From Candidatus Ozemibacter sibiricus (lineage in GTDB: Bacteria > Muiribacteriota > Ozemobacteria > Ozemobacterales > Ozemobacteraceae), in NCBI GenBank assembly GCA_003327425.1, contig QOQW01000003.1, positions 1-64,000 on the forward strand: a stretch of DNA of 64,000 bases. Reading direction: 5' to 3'. Under the pieces are notes generated by a model. The model was not told the origin of the DNA. It did no database searches and was given only the letters and a program-made list of their open reading frames with translations. Numbering within the stretch: position 1 is the first letter of the stretch; every line of letters begins with the position of its first letter. Of the stretch, positions 17,578 to 25,902 are shown one piece after another. The position numbers and the translations under genes are program-made.

Positions 17578-18711
17578 ATGCAAAACTGCCACCATCGCCC
17601 ACCCCGAATTTCCGAACTGGCGGCTGACCGAACGCCAACGGCGATGGTGCTGCTTCTCCTGGTGGGATTCGCCCTGACCACTCTTCCGGAACGCGGTGCG
17701 GCGGCCCCGTTGCCGCTCCCCGAATACACCGCTGTGATCCGGTCCATGGTGGTCGATGCCTCCGGCCGCCTCTGGATCGGCTCGTTCGGTGCCGGGGTGT
17801 GGGTCTGCGAGAACGGCCGCGCCGTGCCGCTCCTCGACGCGCACGGCGAACACCCCAGCCGGCGGATCAGCCGCCTGCTGCTCGACGGACACCGGCTCTG
17901 GGTGGCCACCGCCGGAGAAGGGCTCCTCTGCTATGACACCGCGGCGCGCCGCTGGCTGCCGGTCGACCCCGACCCCGGCCCGAAGATGCGCGCGCTGCAC
18001 GGCCTGGCTCGCACGGCCGACGGCCGCCTGCTTCTGGGGTCCGTCGGCTCCGGGGCCGCCGAGTTGCGCGACGGCGTCTGGCACCACCTCGGGCGCGACC
18101 AGGGCCTCGGCGACGACTGGGTCAACGATATCGCCCCCACCACGACCGGAGCCTGGTTCGCCACCTCGCGCGGAGTCTGGCACGTGGCCGCGGTCGCACC
18201 CTCCGCCTCGTTTGGCTTTCTCTCTTCGGCTCACGCCTCTGCCCCACGGGTCCCGCCCCCTCCCACTGCCGATGCCTGGCTCTACCCAGGGGGATCCTGC
18301 TGCGGCCCCGACGCCTGGGACAACCCGGAAGTGAACGTGCTGCTGCCGCTCGCCTCTTTCACCTTCCTCGGCACCATGGCCGACGGGGCGTTCCGCCATG
18401 ATCCCGATGGCGAGACCCGCAAACTGGCCGGCACCCGCGGCAGCATCCAGGCCCTGTGCCTCTGGCGGAACGCCCTCTGGATCGCCGGTTCCCAGGGTCT
18501 GTGGCAGGTCGGCGATCCGGCCGCCCCCCGCCCCGCCGCCACCCAGCTCCTCACCCCATGGGAACCAGGAGTGACGCTCAAATCGCTGGCCGTGACCCAT
18601 CGCGACTCTCTCTTGATCGGCACCCATGACGGCCGCATTTTTGCAACTTCCGACGGCAAGACCTTTTCCCTCGCCCTGCAGTATGCGGACGGCGGCTTCC
18701 GTCAGCCATGA
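17578..18711 (+). CDS. Stand-alone secreted seven-bladed beta-propeller (module copy 1, gene A)
   Basis: 377 residues. GGAAG five nt upstream fixes the ATG. Residues 20-45 form a membrane or signal segment (TAMVLLLLVGFALTTL). The rest is seven repeats of about 40 residues with the two-component-regulator propeller core LW-I/V-G-T-x-G: LWIGSFGAGV, LWVATAGEGL, LLLGSVGSGA, AWFATSRGVW, TFLGTMADGA, LWIAGSQGLW, LLIGTHDGRI. Such blades usually form the sensor half of hybrid histidine kinases; here no kinase or other domain is attached. First gene of a four-gene set with the TPR, DCCGN and second propeller genes, spaced 34, 95 and 76 bp. A TATACT box sits 10 nt before the start. Confidence 0.82.
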   Translation: MQNCHHRPPRISELAADRTPTAMVLLLLVGFALTTLPERGAAAPLPLPEYTAVIRSMVVDASGRLWIGSFGAGVWVCENGRAVPLLDAHGEHPSRRISRLLLDGHRLWVATAGEGLLCYDTAARRWLPVDPDPGPKMRALHGLARTADGRLLLGSVGSGAAELRDGVWHHLGRDQGLGDDWVNDIAPTTTGAWFATSRGVWHVAAVAPSASFGFLSSAHASAPRVPPPPTADAWLYPGGSCCGPDAWDNPEVNVLLPLASFTFLGTMADGAFRHDPDGETRKLAGTRGSIQALCLWRNALWIAGSQGLWQVGDPAAPRPAATQLLTPWEPGVTLKSLAVTHRDSLLIGTHDGRIFATSDGKTFSLALQYADGGFRQP

Positions 18712-18745
18712 CCAGGGCAAGTATTTCTCCCAAGGAGAGATTCCG

Positions 18746-19999
18746 ATGAACCACCGATTGCTCCGTTCCCCCGCTGGTCCGGTCTGGCTGTTTCTCCTGC
18801 TGGCGTGGGCGCTGGCCGTTTCGCCCAGCCCGGCTGCCCCGCCCGCCGCCCCCGGGGGCGGCACCAATGCTGCCGTCGCCGCCCCTGCCGATGAGGCGAA
18901 TCTGATTGCCCCGCCGGCCCGCGAGGCCTACCAGCAGGGTCTGGCCCTCCTGCGCGACGGCCGCGTGTTCCCGGCCATCCAGAGCATGCTCACCGCGTGG
19001 AAGGCGGATGCCCAGAACCCGGTGCTCCTGTCGAGGCTGGGGCGCCTGATCGCCGAGTTCGGCGAAACCCGGCTGGCCGAAGGTCGGGAGATGCTGGCCC
19101 GCCTGATGGTCCTGCGCAAAGACAACGCCTCGGAAGAGGAGCGCGTCGCCTATGCCCGCACCCTCTTCCTGGTCGAGCCTTTCAAGCTCACCGAGGCGGA
19201 ATCCATCCTCCGCAACATTCTCAAGACCAATCCCCAGAGCGCCGATGCCCTCATCGCCCTCGGCGATCTCGACCTGTTCCGCGGCCACCCCCAGAACGCC
19301 CTCGAGTCCTTCAAACAGGCCAGGACCCTGCGACCGGCCGACAAGCGGGCCCTGTTCGGCATCGCCGAGGCGCTCATCGCCTTGAAGAAGGAGGCCGAGG
19401 CCCTCGATGCCCTGCATACCGCTCTGGTCGCGGCGCCTCGCGACCCGTGGGCTCATGTCCGCATGGGGCGCGGCCTGCTCAAGCTCGGGCAGCCCATCAC
19501 CGCCTCGCGCCATTTCAAGCTGGCCCTCGAAGCCGATCCCGACTATCTCCCCGCCCATCTGGCCTATGTCGCCCAGCTCCTGCCCAACGTCGGCGACATG
19601 ACCGCCTGGAAACATCTGCAAGCCGCGCAGCGCCTCGACCCCGAGAACCCTCAGGTCTACTACTGGCTCGGCTACTTCCAGGAAATGCGCGGTCACATCG
19701 ACCGGGCCGTCGAGAACTACGAGATCGCTGAATCCTTCGGCCCGCAGGCGGTCGAGGCCAAGCTGCGCCTGGCCCGCATCTTCGCCGGCATCGGCCACCG
19801 TTTCCCCGGCAACGTCTTCTCGAACGAAGATTTCATGGCCCAGAAGGAATACCAGCTCTTCTACGACGGGGAACGAGCCCTCCGCCTGCTGCGCGAGGTG
19901 CAGGCCCTGGCCCCCGACCACCCCGAAACCCCGTTCATCACGGCCACCATCGAGAAGCTCGAGACCAGCCTGGCCCGCATCGAAGGCGCTGGTCAATGA
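18746..19999 (+). CDS. Exported TPR-repeat protein (module copy 1, gene B)
   Basis: 417 residues. AAGGAG upstream selects ATG 18746. Signal peptide at residues 1-30 (VWLFLLLAWALAVSPSPAAP). Residues 50-410 are about nine TPR units, for example ADALIALGDLDLFRGHPQNALESF and PWAHVRMGRGLLKLGQPITASRHF. It most likely works in the periplasm as a docking scaffold. It lies 34 bp after the propeller gene and 95 bp before the large DCCGN protein gene, so a common transcript is likely. No equivalent TPR gene is visible in the second module copy, although that copy is cut by the window edge. Confidence 0.82.
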   Translation: MNHRLLRSPAGPVWLFLLLAWALAVSPSPAAPPAAPGGGTNAAVAAPADEANLIAPPAREAYQQGLALLRDGRVFPAIQSMLTAWKADAQNPVLLSRLGRLIAEFGETRLAEGREMLARLMVLRKDNASEEERVAYARTLFLVEPFKLTEAESILRNILKTNPQSADALIALGDLDLFRGHPQNALESFKQARTLRPADKRALFGIAEALIALKKEAEALDALHTALVAAPRDPWAHVRMGRGLLKLGQPITASRHFKLALEADPDYLPAHLAYVAQLLPNVGDMTAWKHLQAAQRLDPENPQVYYWLGYFQEMRGHIDRAVENYEIAESFGPQAVEAKLRLARIFAGIGHRFPGNVFSNEDFMAQKEYQLFYDGERALRLLREVQALAPDHPETPFITATIEKLETSLARIEGAGQ

Positions 20000-20094
20000 G
20001 CCAGATCAGACGATGAAACAAAGTCGCCGCGGCGACCGTACAACCAAAAGGACCCCCGCTCTTCCCTCACCCCCAATCTGCGAAGGAGGAATGC

Positions 20095-22704
20095 ATGACC
20101 CGCTCCGCCCGCCTGCTGCCCCACCCCTGCCGTCTGGCCGGCTGTCTCCTCGTCCTGCTCGTCGGCCTGGCCGGCCTGGCCCGCGCCACCGATGTCTCTT
20201 CCCTGGCCGAAGATGAGAAATTCCTGCCCACCAACATCACCCTCATCTCCGGCATGTCGGTCGAAACCAACGAAGTGCGCCGACCGGCCCGCATGACCCA
20301 CGAACCCAAAGCCTCGGTCGGCGTCTGGTGCCCCTGGCTCGAACCGCCGCCGGTGGTGCGCGACCGCGCCAACAACCTCGACGGACGGCAGGCCAGGATC
20401 TACGTCAATACCGGCGCCACCCGCGACAAGTTCCCGTTCCTCGTGAAGGAAGTGGCGACCGGCAAGTTCTACGTCTATCGCCATGTGCGCTACGAATGGA
20501 AGTTCGAACGCAGCCCGGCCGACGACGCCCAGGGCGGCAACAAACCCGGCAAGTCGGGCCCCGCCATCTGGACCCCCTTCTACCGCCAGGCCCTCCTCGA
20601 AAGCGAAGTCTTGAACTTCATCCAACGGTTCGCCGAAGACAAGGCCACCAACGACGATCTGCCCGAGAAGAAGTGCTACGCCAATCGGCACACCACCCCC
20701 TACGACTCGGGCATCACCGGCAACACCCAGGTCGCCGAATCGACCGTCCTGCAGCAGGTCGGCATGACCCTGTCCTATGACCGGGCCGAAGTCGTGCCTG
20801 ACAAGGTCGAAGGCCCCGGGTATCCCGATGGCGATCTCGGCACCGCCGATCTGGCCGATCCGCTGCATCAGATCAATGGCACCGCCGAACTCAACACCCC
20901 CGTCGATGCCGACCGCTGGGTGAGCAGCCGGGTCATCAACCCGGTCCCCAAGCACCTCGCCAAGATCTGGACCCTCGGCGACAGCTCGGTCTACACCCTC
21001 TGCTACGTCGAGGATTACCGCAAGCCGGAAGGCTCGCCCCTGGCCTCGCGCGGCCAGACCTACGAAGGCACCGTCGGCGGCTACATCAAAGGCGGCGTCG
21101 TCATCGACTATGAAGACGACAACATCCATGCCAAACAGGAATCCGACCAGATGCAGGCCAAGCTGAAGTACTACGTGGCCAACGGCGACATCTACAAGGT
21201 CGAGAACCCCTTCTACGGGGAAACCTCGACCCACGAAACCCGTTCGCAGCCGTATCTGTACTTCTTCTACCTCGGGGCGAACTACGAGTTCGGCCCCTAC
21301 ACCTGCGCCGCCCAGCGCGACCGCGAACTCGACTGGTACAGCGAAGGCCATCCCTACTGGGCCGGCAAGGACCCCGCCGCCATCATCGATTACGTCCGCG
21401 AGCGCTACGGCAACGCCTGGAACTCGGCCAGCATCCCCGATTGGGAGATGGGCGTCGTCTATGTCACCCTCGGCCTCGACGGCAAGGGGAAGAATTCCAA
21501 GCGCATCACCGAACAGCTCAACGAAGCCTGGACCACCGGCTCGCTGGCCCGCTGCTCCTACTTCCACGCCCTGCGCGACGACCTGAAGGCGCGGGCCGGG
21601 TCGAATCCGACCGCTGCCATCAGCCGGGCCTTGACCTGCCTGGCGGCCCTCGAGCAGGCGATCGCCCGTCCGGAATCCGTGGGCATCCGCGGCGACCGCA
21701 CCTTCTTCCGGTTCGCGCCGGCCGGCTACGATCCCAACCTCGGTTCCTACTGCGTCGGACCCCAGACTCTCGAGAAGAACAATCCCCAGGTCCATCAAGA
21801 ATGGATCGCCGACAAGCAGGGCGTGCCCATCAAGAAAGGCAAATGGATTCTCGCCGAGAAGCGCCTGATCCTGCCCAAGCATTACACCCAGGCCGCCTGC
21901 GACTCGTGCAGCACCGACCTGTTCACCTCCAAGCAGATCCTGCAGGTCGTCCTGGCCGATTGCTGCGGCAACATGACCACCGTCAACCCCTCGACCGTCA
22001 ACACTCGCGACGGCGTCTTCATCCATGACGACGCCCAGTCTTCGCTGCCGGTGCCCCAGATGGTCCTGCACAACCCCATGACCAAGGTCGACATCCCGAT
22101 CCAGGTTCCCGGCGACGATTCGCTGGCCTGGGGCCAGAAGCTGGTCGTCAAATCCAAGAAGGATGGCACCGAACGGGCCTACGGCCCCAATGAATTCGGC
22201 GGTCAGTTCGACCTCGCCGCCAACGACTTCTTCCTGCAGGACCGCGACGGCAAGCGCGAGCCGATCCAGTTCCTGCCGGAAAACGACCCCGAGAAGGCCA
22301 TCTACGAAGACACCCGGATCCAGTTCACTCTCGGCGGCTACGACAACATCGACGGCATGTCGAGCTTCCGAGGCGTGGGCAAACAGCGCCTGGCCATCTA
22401 CACGCTCGATGACGCCGGCCACCGCATCGGCCCCGAAACCCTCGAATTCACCGATGAGAGCGGCCAGATCCGCACCGGGGAGTTCATCGAACGCGAAAAT
22501 AAAGGCGATCCGTACAAGTTCAATCCTCAGTACAAGTTCCACCACATCTTCCGCAAGCCCGGGCTGTACCAGATCGAATACGTGCTGACCGAGTACACCA
22601 ACCCGAGCGGGCCCAAGCAGTCCCGCACCCTGACCTACAACGTGCGGGTCCTCGACGCCAAGACCGAGAATCGCAGCCTGCAGCAGGACACGATCCGGCA
22701 ATGA
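20095..22704 (+). CDS. Large exported DCCGN-motif protein (module copy 1, gene C)
   Basis: 869 residues. GGAGG ten nt upstream. Signal peptide at 1-31 (CLLVLLVGLAGLARA). No known domain recognised. It is clearly homologous to the protein encoded at 61843-64000: shared blocks include QQVGMTLSYDRAEV, CYVEDYRKP, SYCVGPQTLEK, LPKHYTQ, VLADCCGN, AIYEDTRIQF...DNIDGM, KFHHIFRKPGLYQIEYVL and the terminus VRVLDAKTENRS. The paired Cys in ADCCGN and the bulky aromatic blocks suggest a folded extracellular or periplasmic protein stabilised by disulfides or metal. The last block (FRKPGLYQIEYVLTEY) resembles an Ig-like or PKD-like strand pattern. Followed by a strong hairpin and a propeller gene, an order repeated in the second copy. 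Confidence 0.8.
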   Translation: MTRSARLLPHPCRLAGCLLVLLVGLAGLARATDVSSLAEDEKFLPTNITLISGMSVETNEVRRPARMTHEPKASVGVWCPWLEPPPVVRDRANNLDGRQARIYVNTGATRDKFPFLVKEVATGKFYVYRHVRYEWKFERSPADDAQGGNKPGKSGPAIWTPFYRQALLESEVLNFIQRFAEDKATNDDLPEKKCYANRHTTPYDSGITGNTQVAESTVLQQVGMTLSYDRAEVVPDKVEGPGYPDGDLGTADLADPLHQINGTAELNTPVDADRWVSSRVINPVPKHLAKIWTLGDSSVYTLCYVEDYRKPEGSPLASRGQTYEGTVGGYIKGGVVIDYEDDNIHAKQESDQMQAKLKYYVANGDIYKVENPFYGETSTHETRSQPYLYFFYLGANYEFGPYTCAAQRDRELDWYSEGHPYWAGKDPAAIIDYVRERYGNAWNSASIPDWEMGVVYVTLGLDGKGKNSKRITEQLNEAWTTGSLARCSYFHALRDDLKARAGSNPTAAISRALTCLAALEQAIARPESVGIRGDRTFFRFAPAGYDPNLGSYCVGPQTLEKNNPQVHQEWIADKQGVPIKKGKWILAEKRLILPKHYTQAACDSCSTDLFTSKQILQVVLADCCGNMTTVNPSTVNTRDGVFIHDDAQSSLPVPQMVLHNPMTKVDIPIQVPGDDSLAWGQKLVVKSKKDGTERAYGPNEFGGQFDLAANDFFLQDRDGKREPIQFLPENDPEKAIYEDTRIQFTLGGYDNIDGMSSFRGVGKQRLAIYTLDDAGHRIGPETLEFTDESGQIRTGEFIERENKGDPYKFNPQYKFHHIFRKPGLYQIEYVLTEYTNPSGPKQSRTLTYNVRVLDAKTENRSLQQDTIRQ

Positions 22705-22737
22705 CCGACGGTCGCGGCATCCCATCACGATGATCAG

Positions 22738-22766
22738 GAAGGGCGCCCCCGGCGGGGGCGCCCTTC
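22738..22766 (+). other. 13-bp hairpin between DCCGN and propeller genes
   Basis: Perfect arms 22738-22750 and 22754-22766, loop GGC, 33 bp after the DCCGN stop and ending 4 bp before the GGAGG of the next gene. No U-tract, so it may be a processing or attenuation element, not a full terminator. The second module copy has a hairpin at the equivalent place (61794-61826). Confidence 0.7.
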
Positions 22767-22780
22767 CCTCCGGAGGCTCC

Positions 22781-23899
22781 ATGAACCAATCCCTCTGTTC
22801 CGCTCGTGTCCTGCCCCGCGCCCGGTCCGACCGCCGTGCCCGCGACCCGCTCGCCGACACCATCGGGCGGCCGTGCGCGCCCCTGCTGGTAGCGGTTCTG
22901 GCGCTCTGCCTGACCCCCTGGTCCCCCGGGTTCGCCCAGGCCGGCTTCGATATCAAATCGCGCCTCTCCGTACAAACGCCATCCGACCCCGTCCTGGCCA
23001 AAGCCCGTATCGACTCGGTCTTCCTCGCCTCGACCACCGTCCTGTGGGGCACCAGCGCCGGCCTGTTCATCGAGCGCCCCGACGGCACCGGCACCTGGTG
23101 GAACGCCGGCAATGCCCCATTCAAGCTCGAGGAATTCGTGGCGGTCGCGGCCCGCGCCCCCAACGAGCTGTGGGTGGCGGTGCGCAATCCCGCCGCCGGC
23201 CAGGGGCTCTTCCTCTACGACGGCACGCGCTGGCAGCGGTTCCACCCCAGCCTCAACGAGATGCTCTCCGAGCTGACCAACTGCCTGCTGGTCGATGCCA
23301 GGAACCGCCTGTGGGTCGGGTACGAGGAGCGCGGCATCGATCGCTTCATCGGCGAAGGCTACGGCACCAAGACCTTGCGCCTGTTCGGCGGCCTCAAGGT
23401 CAAGGATGGCCTGCTCCCCGGCTCGGTCAACAGCCTCGCCGAGAGCGGCGGCCGCATCTGGGTCGGCTCCACGTCGGGCCTCTGCCGGTTCGACCCCGAC
23501 AGCGAGCACAAGACCAGCTTCGAATCCTGGACCTTCGAACGCGGCTTTCCCGACCATGCCGTCTGGGCCGTCATCCCCTACGGGAATGGCCGCGTGGCCT
23601 GCGGAACCGATCAGGGCTTCGTCGTCCCCGACGGCGAGGGCTGGAAGCTGATCGGCCGCGCCGACGGCCTCGCCACCGTGCCGGTCAAGGCCATCGCCAC
23701 CGAGCGCGGCCGGCTCTGGGTCGGCCACAATGAAGGGCTGCAGGTCTACGAGAACGGCCGGCTCTCCGCCCTGCTCTATACCCCCGACCTGTTGCCGGCC
23801 CAGCCCGTCCGCTGCCTGGCCGCCCGCGAGCTGCCCGATGGCACTTCGCGCCTCTTCGTCGGCACCGAAGCCGGCGCCCGCGTGTTCACCGTTCGCTGA
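22781..23899 (+). CDS. Stand-alone secreted seven-bladed beta-propeller (module copy 1, gene D)
   Basis: 372 residues. GGAGG at 22772-22776 selects the ATG. Long basic N-region, then a signal segment at about 33-54 (APLLVAVLALCLTPWSPGFAQA). Seven blades are visible: VLWGTSAGLF, LWVAVRNPAAGQGLF, LWVGYEERGI, IWVGSTSGLC, VACGTDQGFV, LWVGHNEGLQVYENG, LFVGTEAGARVF. The end (RCLAARELPDGTSRLFVGTEAG) is closely similar to the end of the propeller at 60739-61749 (RCLAIGRGPDGGTRLYVGTERG), so the two are paralogues. Likely a periplasmic or surface ligand-binding propeller that partners the DCCGN protein. Confidence 0.82.
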   Translation: MNQSLCSARVLPRARSDRRARDPLADTIGRPCAPLLVAVLALCLTPWSPGFAQAGFDIKSRLSVQTPSDPVLAKARIDSVFLASTTVLWGTSAGLFIERPDGTGTWWNAGNAPFKLEEFVAVAARAPNELWVAVRNPAAGQGLFLYDGTRWQRFHPSLNEMLSELTNCLLVDARNRLWVGYEERGIDRFIGEGYGTKTLRLFGGLKVKDGLLPGSVNSLAESGGRIWVGSTSGLCRFDPDSEHKTSFESWTFERGFPDHAVWAVIPYGNGRVACGTDQGFVVPDGEGWKLIGRADGLATVPVKAIATERGRLWVGHNEGLQVYENGRLSALLYTPDLLPAQPVRCLAARELPDGTSRLFVGTEAGARVFTVR

Positions 23900-23982
23900 A
23901 GCTTCGGCTAGCCCCAGTCCATAGGCGGGGCCGATCACCCCGGGGATTCGGCAACCCAATCTGGCGGCCTTTCCCGGCCAAG

Positions 23983-24009
23983 CGACCGCGCAGGACTCCT
24001 GCGCGATCG
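23983..24009. terminator. Palindrome at convergent gene ends
   Basis: Near-perfect palindrome centred at 23996 (CGCGCAGGA / TCCTGCGCG) between the propeller gene and pncB, which converge here. No T-tract on either strand. Possible bidirectional terminator. Confidence 0.4.
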
Positions 24010-24028
24010 GCTGCCTGGCCAACCCTGA

Positions 24029-25501
24029 TCATTCCGAGAAACCGCGCGCCTTCAGGATCAGGCGGGTCTTCAATTCATGCAGCTTCTGCTCGAGGCCGAC
24101 CGGGTAGGGGTGGGGATTGACGAACCGTTTGACGCCCCCATGGAACCGCTGCAGCTGGAGCCGCGCCCGTTCGCGGATCTCGCCGATGGGCGGCGGGCGG
24201 TAGACCACTTTCCCCTGCCGGACCACGGGAATCAAGAGGTCTTCACCCGTCGCCCCCGCCGGGATCTTCTTGCGACGGGTCGGATCCATGGGGTCGACCA
24301 TGACCGGCTCGGGCGGCACCCCCAATCCGGTGTCGTAGATCAGATCACCCAGACACTCGTTCCCGTCGGTGAAGCGCCGCACCTGCAGCAGGCCGGGGGT
24401 CGAGATCTTGATCGCCTGCTCCGACAGCTTGACCTTGTAGTCCCACGGCTGGCCGGGCCGCCGGATGGCGACCAGCTTGTAGACCCCGCCCAGCGCCGCC
24501 TGTTCATGGCCGGTGACCAGCTTGGTCCCCACTCCCCAGACCGCGATGGCGGCTCCCTGTTGCTTCAGACTGCCGATGATGTTCTCGTCAAGATCGTTGC
24601 TGGCCAGGATGGCCGCCTTCGGGAAGCCGCCGGCATCGAGAATCTTGCGTGCTTCGCGGCTCAGCCAGGCCAGATCGCCCGAATCGAGTCGGATGCCGAC
24701 CATCTCATGGCCCTGCTCCCGCAGCCAGGTGCCGACCCGCACCGCCGTCCGCACCCCTTCGAGCGTGTCGTAGGTATCGACCAGGAAGACGCAGTTGTTG
24801 GGAAGGGCCGCCGCATACTGCCGGAAGCTCTCCTCTTCGGTGTCGAACGACATCACCCAGCTGTGGGCATGGGTGCCGCGCACCGGAATGCCGAACAGCT
24901 TGCCGGCCAGCACGTTGCTGGTGGCCGCCGCGCCGCCGATGTAGGCGGCCCGGCTGGCCGCCAGCGCCCCATCGATCCCCTGGGCGCGACGCAAGCCGAA
25001 TTCCAGCACCGGCTCGCCCTGGGCGCTGAGGCACACTCGCGCCGCCTTGGTGGCGATCAGGCTCTGGAAATTGATCATGTTCAACAGCGCCGTCTCGAGG
25101 ATCTGGCACTGCACCAGCGGCCCCTGCACCCGCACCAGCGGTTCGTGCGGGAAGACCACCGTCCCTTCGGGGACGGCATCGACATCGCAGGTCAGGCTCA
25201 GATGCCGCAAGTGATCGAGAAAACCGGGCTCGAACAAGGGCTTGCCATCGTTGCCGAGCAGACCGGCGAGATAGGCGATGTCGTCATCGACGAATCGGAA
25301 GTTGCTCAGGTAGTCGAGCACATAGCTCAGCCCCGCTGCGATGGTGAATCCGCCCTGGAAGGGATTCTTGCGGAAGAACAGGTTGAAGACGGCTTCCTTC
25401 TCCCGGGTGCCGGTCTTCCAGTAGCCATAGGCCATGGTCAACTGGTACAAGTCCGTCAACAGCGACAAGGACGGTCGGTACAACTCCGACAATTGGTTCA
25501 C
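24029..25501 (-). CDS. pncB: Nicotinate phosphoribosyltransferase
   Basis: 490 residues from GTG 25501, chosen because GGAGG (plus 25508-25512) sits six nt upstream; an in-frame ATG at 25546 adds 15 residues but has no such site. Forms nicotinate mononucleotide from nicotinate and PRPP with ATP, the entry step of the Preiss-Handler NAD salvage route. Landmarks: [16 protein letters not shown] at the start, [20 protein letters not shown] with the phosphorylatable His (about residue 213), [15 protein letters not shown] and ASNDLDE for phosphoribosyl binding. Length equals typical bacterial PncB. No operon partner. Confidence 0.96.
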   Translation of the reverse strand: MNQLSELYRPSLSLLTDLYQLTMAYGYWKTGTREKEAVFNLFFRKNPFQGGFTIAAGLSYVLDYLSNFRFVDDDIAYLAGLLGNDGKPLFEPGFLDHLRHLSLTCDVDAVPEGTVVFPHEPLVRVQGPLVQCQILETALLNMINFQSLIATKAARVCLSAQGEPVLEFGLRRAQGIDGALAASRAAYIGGAAATSNVLAGKLFGIPVRGTHAHSWVMSFDTEEESFRQYAAALPNNCVFLVDTYDTLEGVRTAVRVGTWLREQGHEMVGIRLDSGDLAWLSREARKILDAGGFPKAAILASNDLDENIIGSLKQQGAAIAVWGVGTKLVTGHEQAALGGVYKLVAIRRPGQPWDYKVKLSEQAIKISTPGLLQVRRFTDGNECLGDLIYDTGLGVPPEPVMVDPMDPTRRKKIPAGATGEDLLIPVVRQGKVVYRPPPIGEIRERARLQLQRFHGGVKRFVNPHPYPVGLEQKLHELKTRLILKARGFSE

Positions 25502-25902
25502 GACAAACCTCCGATCGGCGGGAACGTTGGCCGGATCAACCACCATTTCTCAACCACTCTTGACCGGGCTCGCGGCAGGGATCTTGCTGCCGCCAGAAAG
25601 GCGCCTCCAGTGTAGCATATCCCCGCCCGGCCCGGCGGCCTGGTCTCCCACCTCGGGGTGGGCGATTCCCGCCATCAGGGAGGGACGTCATCTGAGCGGT
25701 ATGGCAAGGCATAAAGAACAGGAGCCGAAGCTCCCCATCGCTCTTCGAGCGCGGGCCGTCTTTAAAGGTTGCTCGCTGACCCGCGTGACACCCGGTCGGT
25801 CCTTCGGCCGCCATCGAAGAACCATTGTCGGAGGCCGGTCGACCGTGCTACCATTCGGAGGGAGGGCCTTGACGGGCGCGGGTTTCCGGTCTGTCCAATA
25901 CC
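25502..25902. other. Divergent intergenic stretch
   Basis: About 400 bp between pncB and the ABC-F gene. Contains small hairpins (GGAGC-CGAA-GCTCC near 25720 and CGCTC-TTC-GAGCG near 25740). No clear promoter hexamers found. Confidence 0.5.

Noticed and set aside
16118-17638. A single 506-codon protein on the minus strand
   Set aside because: Only the last 206 codons are protein-like (exonuclease). The upstream part is an out-of-frame reading of the macrodomain gene.
19993-23187. Open frame of 1064 codons on the minus strand
   Set aside because: It lies antisense to the DCCGN and propeller genes, which have signal peptides, ribosome sites and a homologue. Its composition (Gly/Ala/Val/Asp repeats) is that of a high-GC shadow frame.
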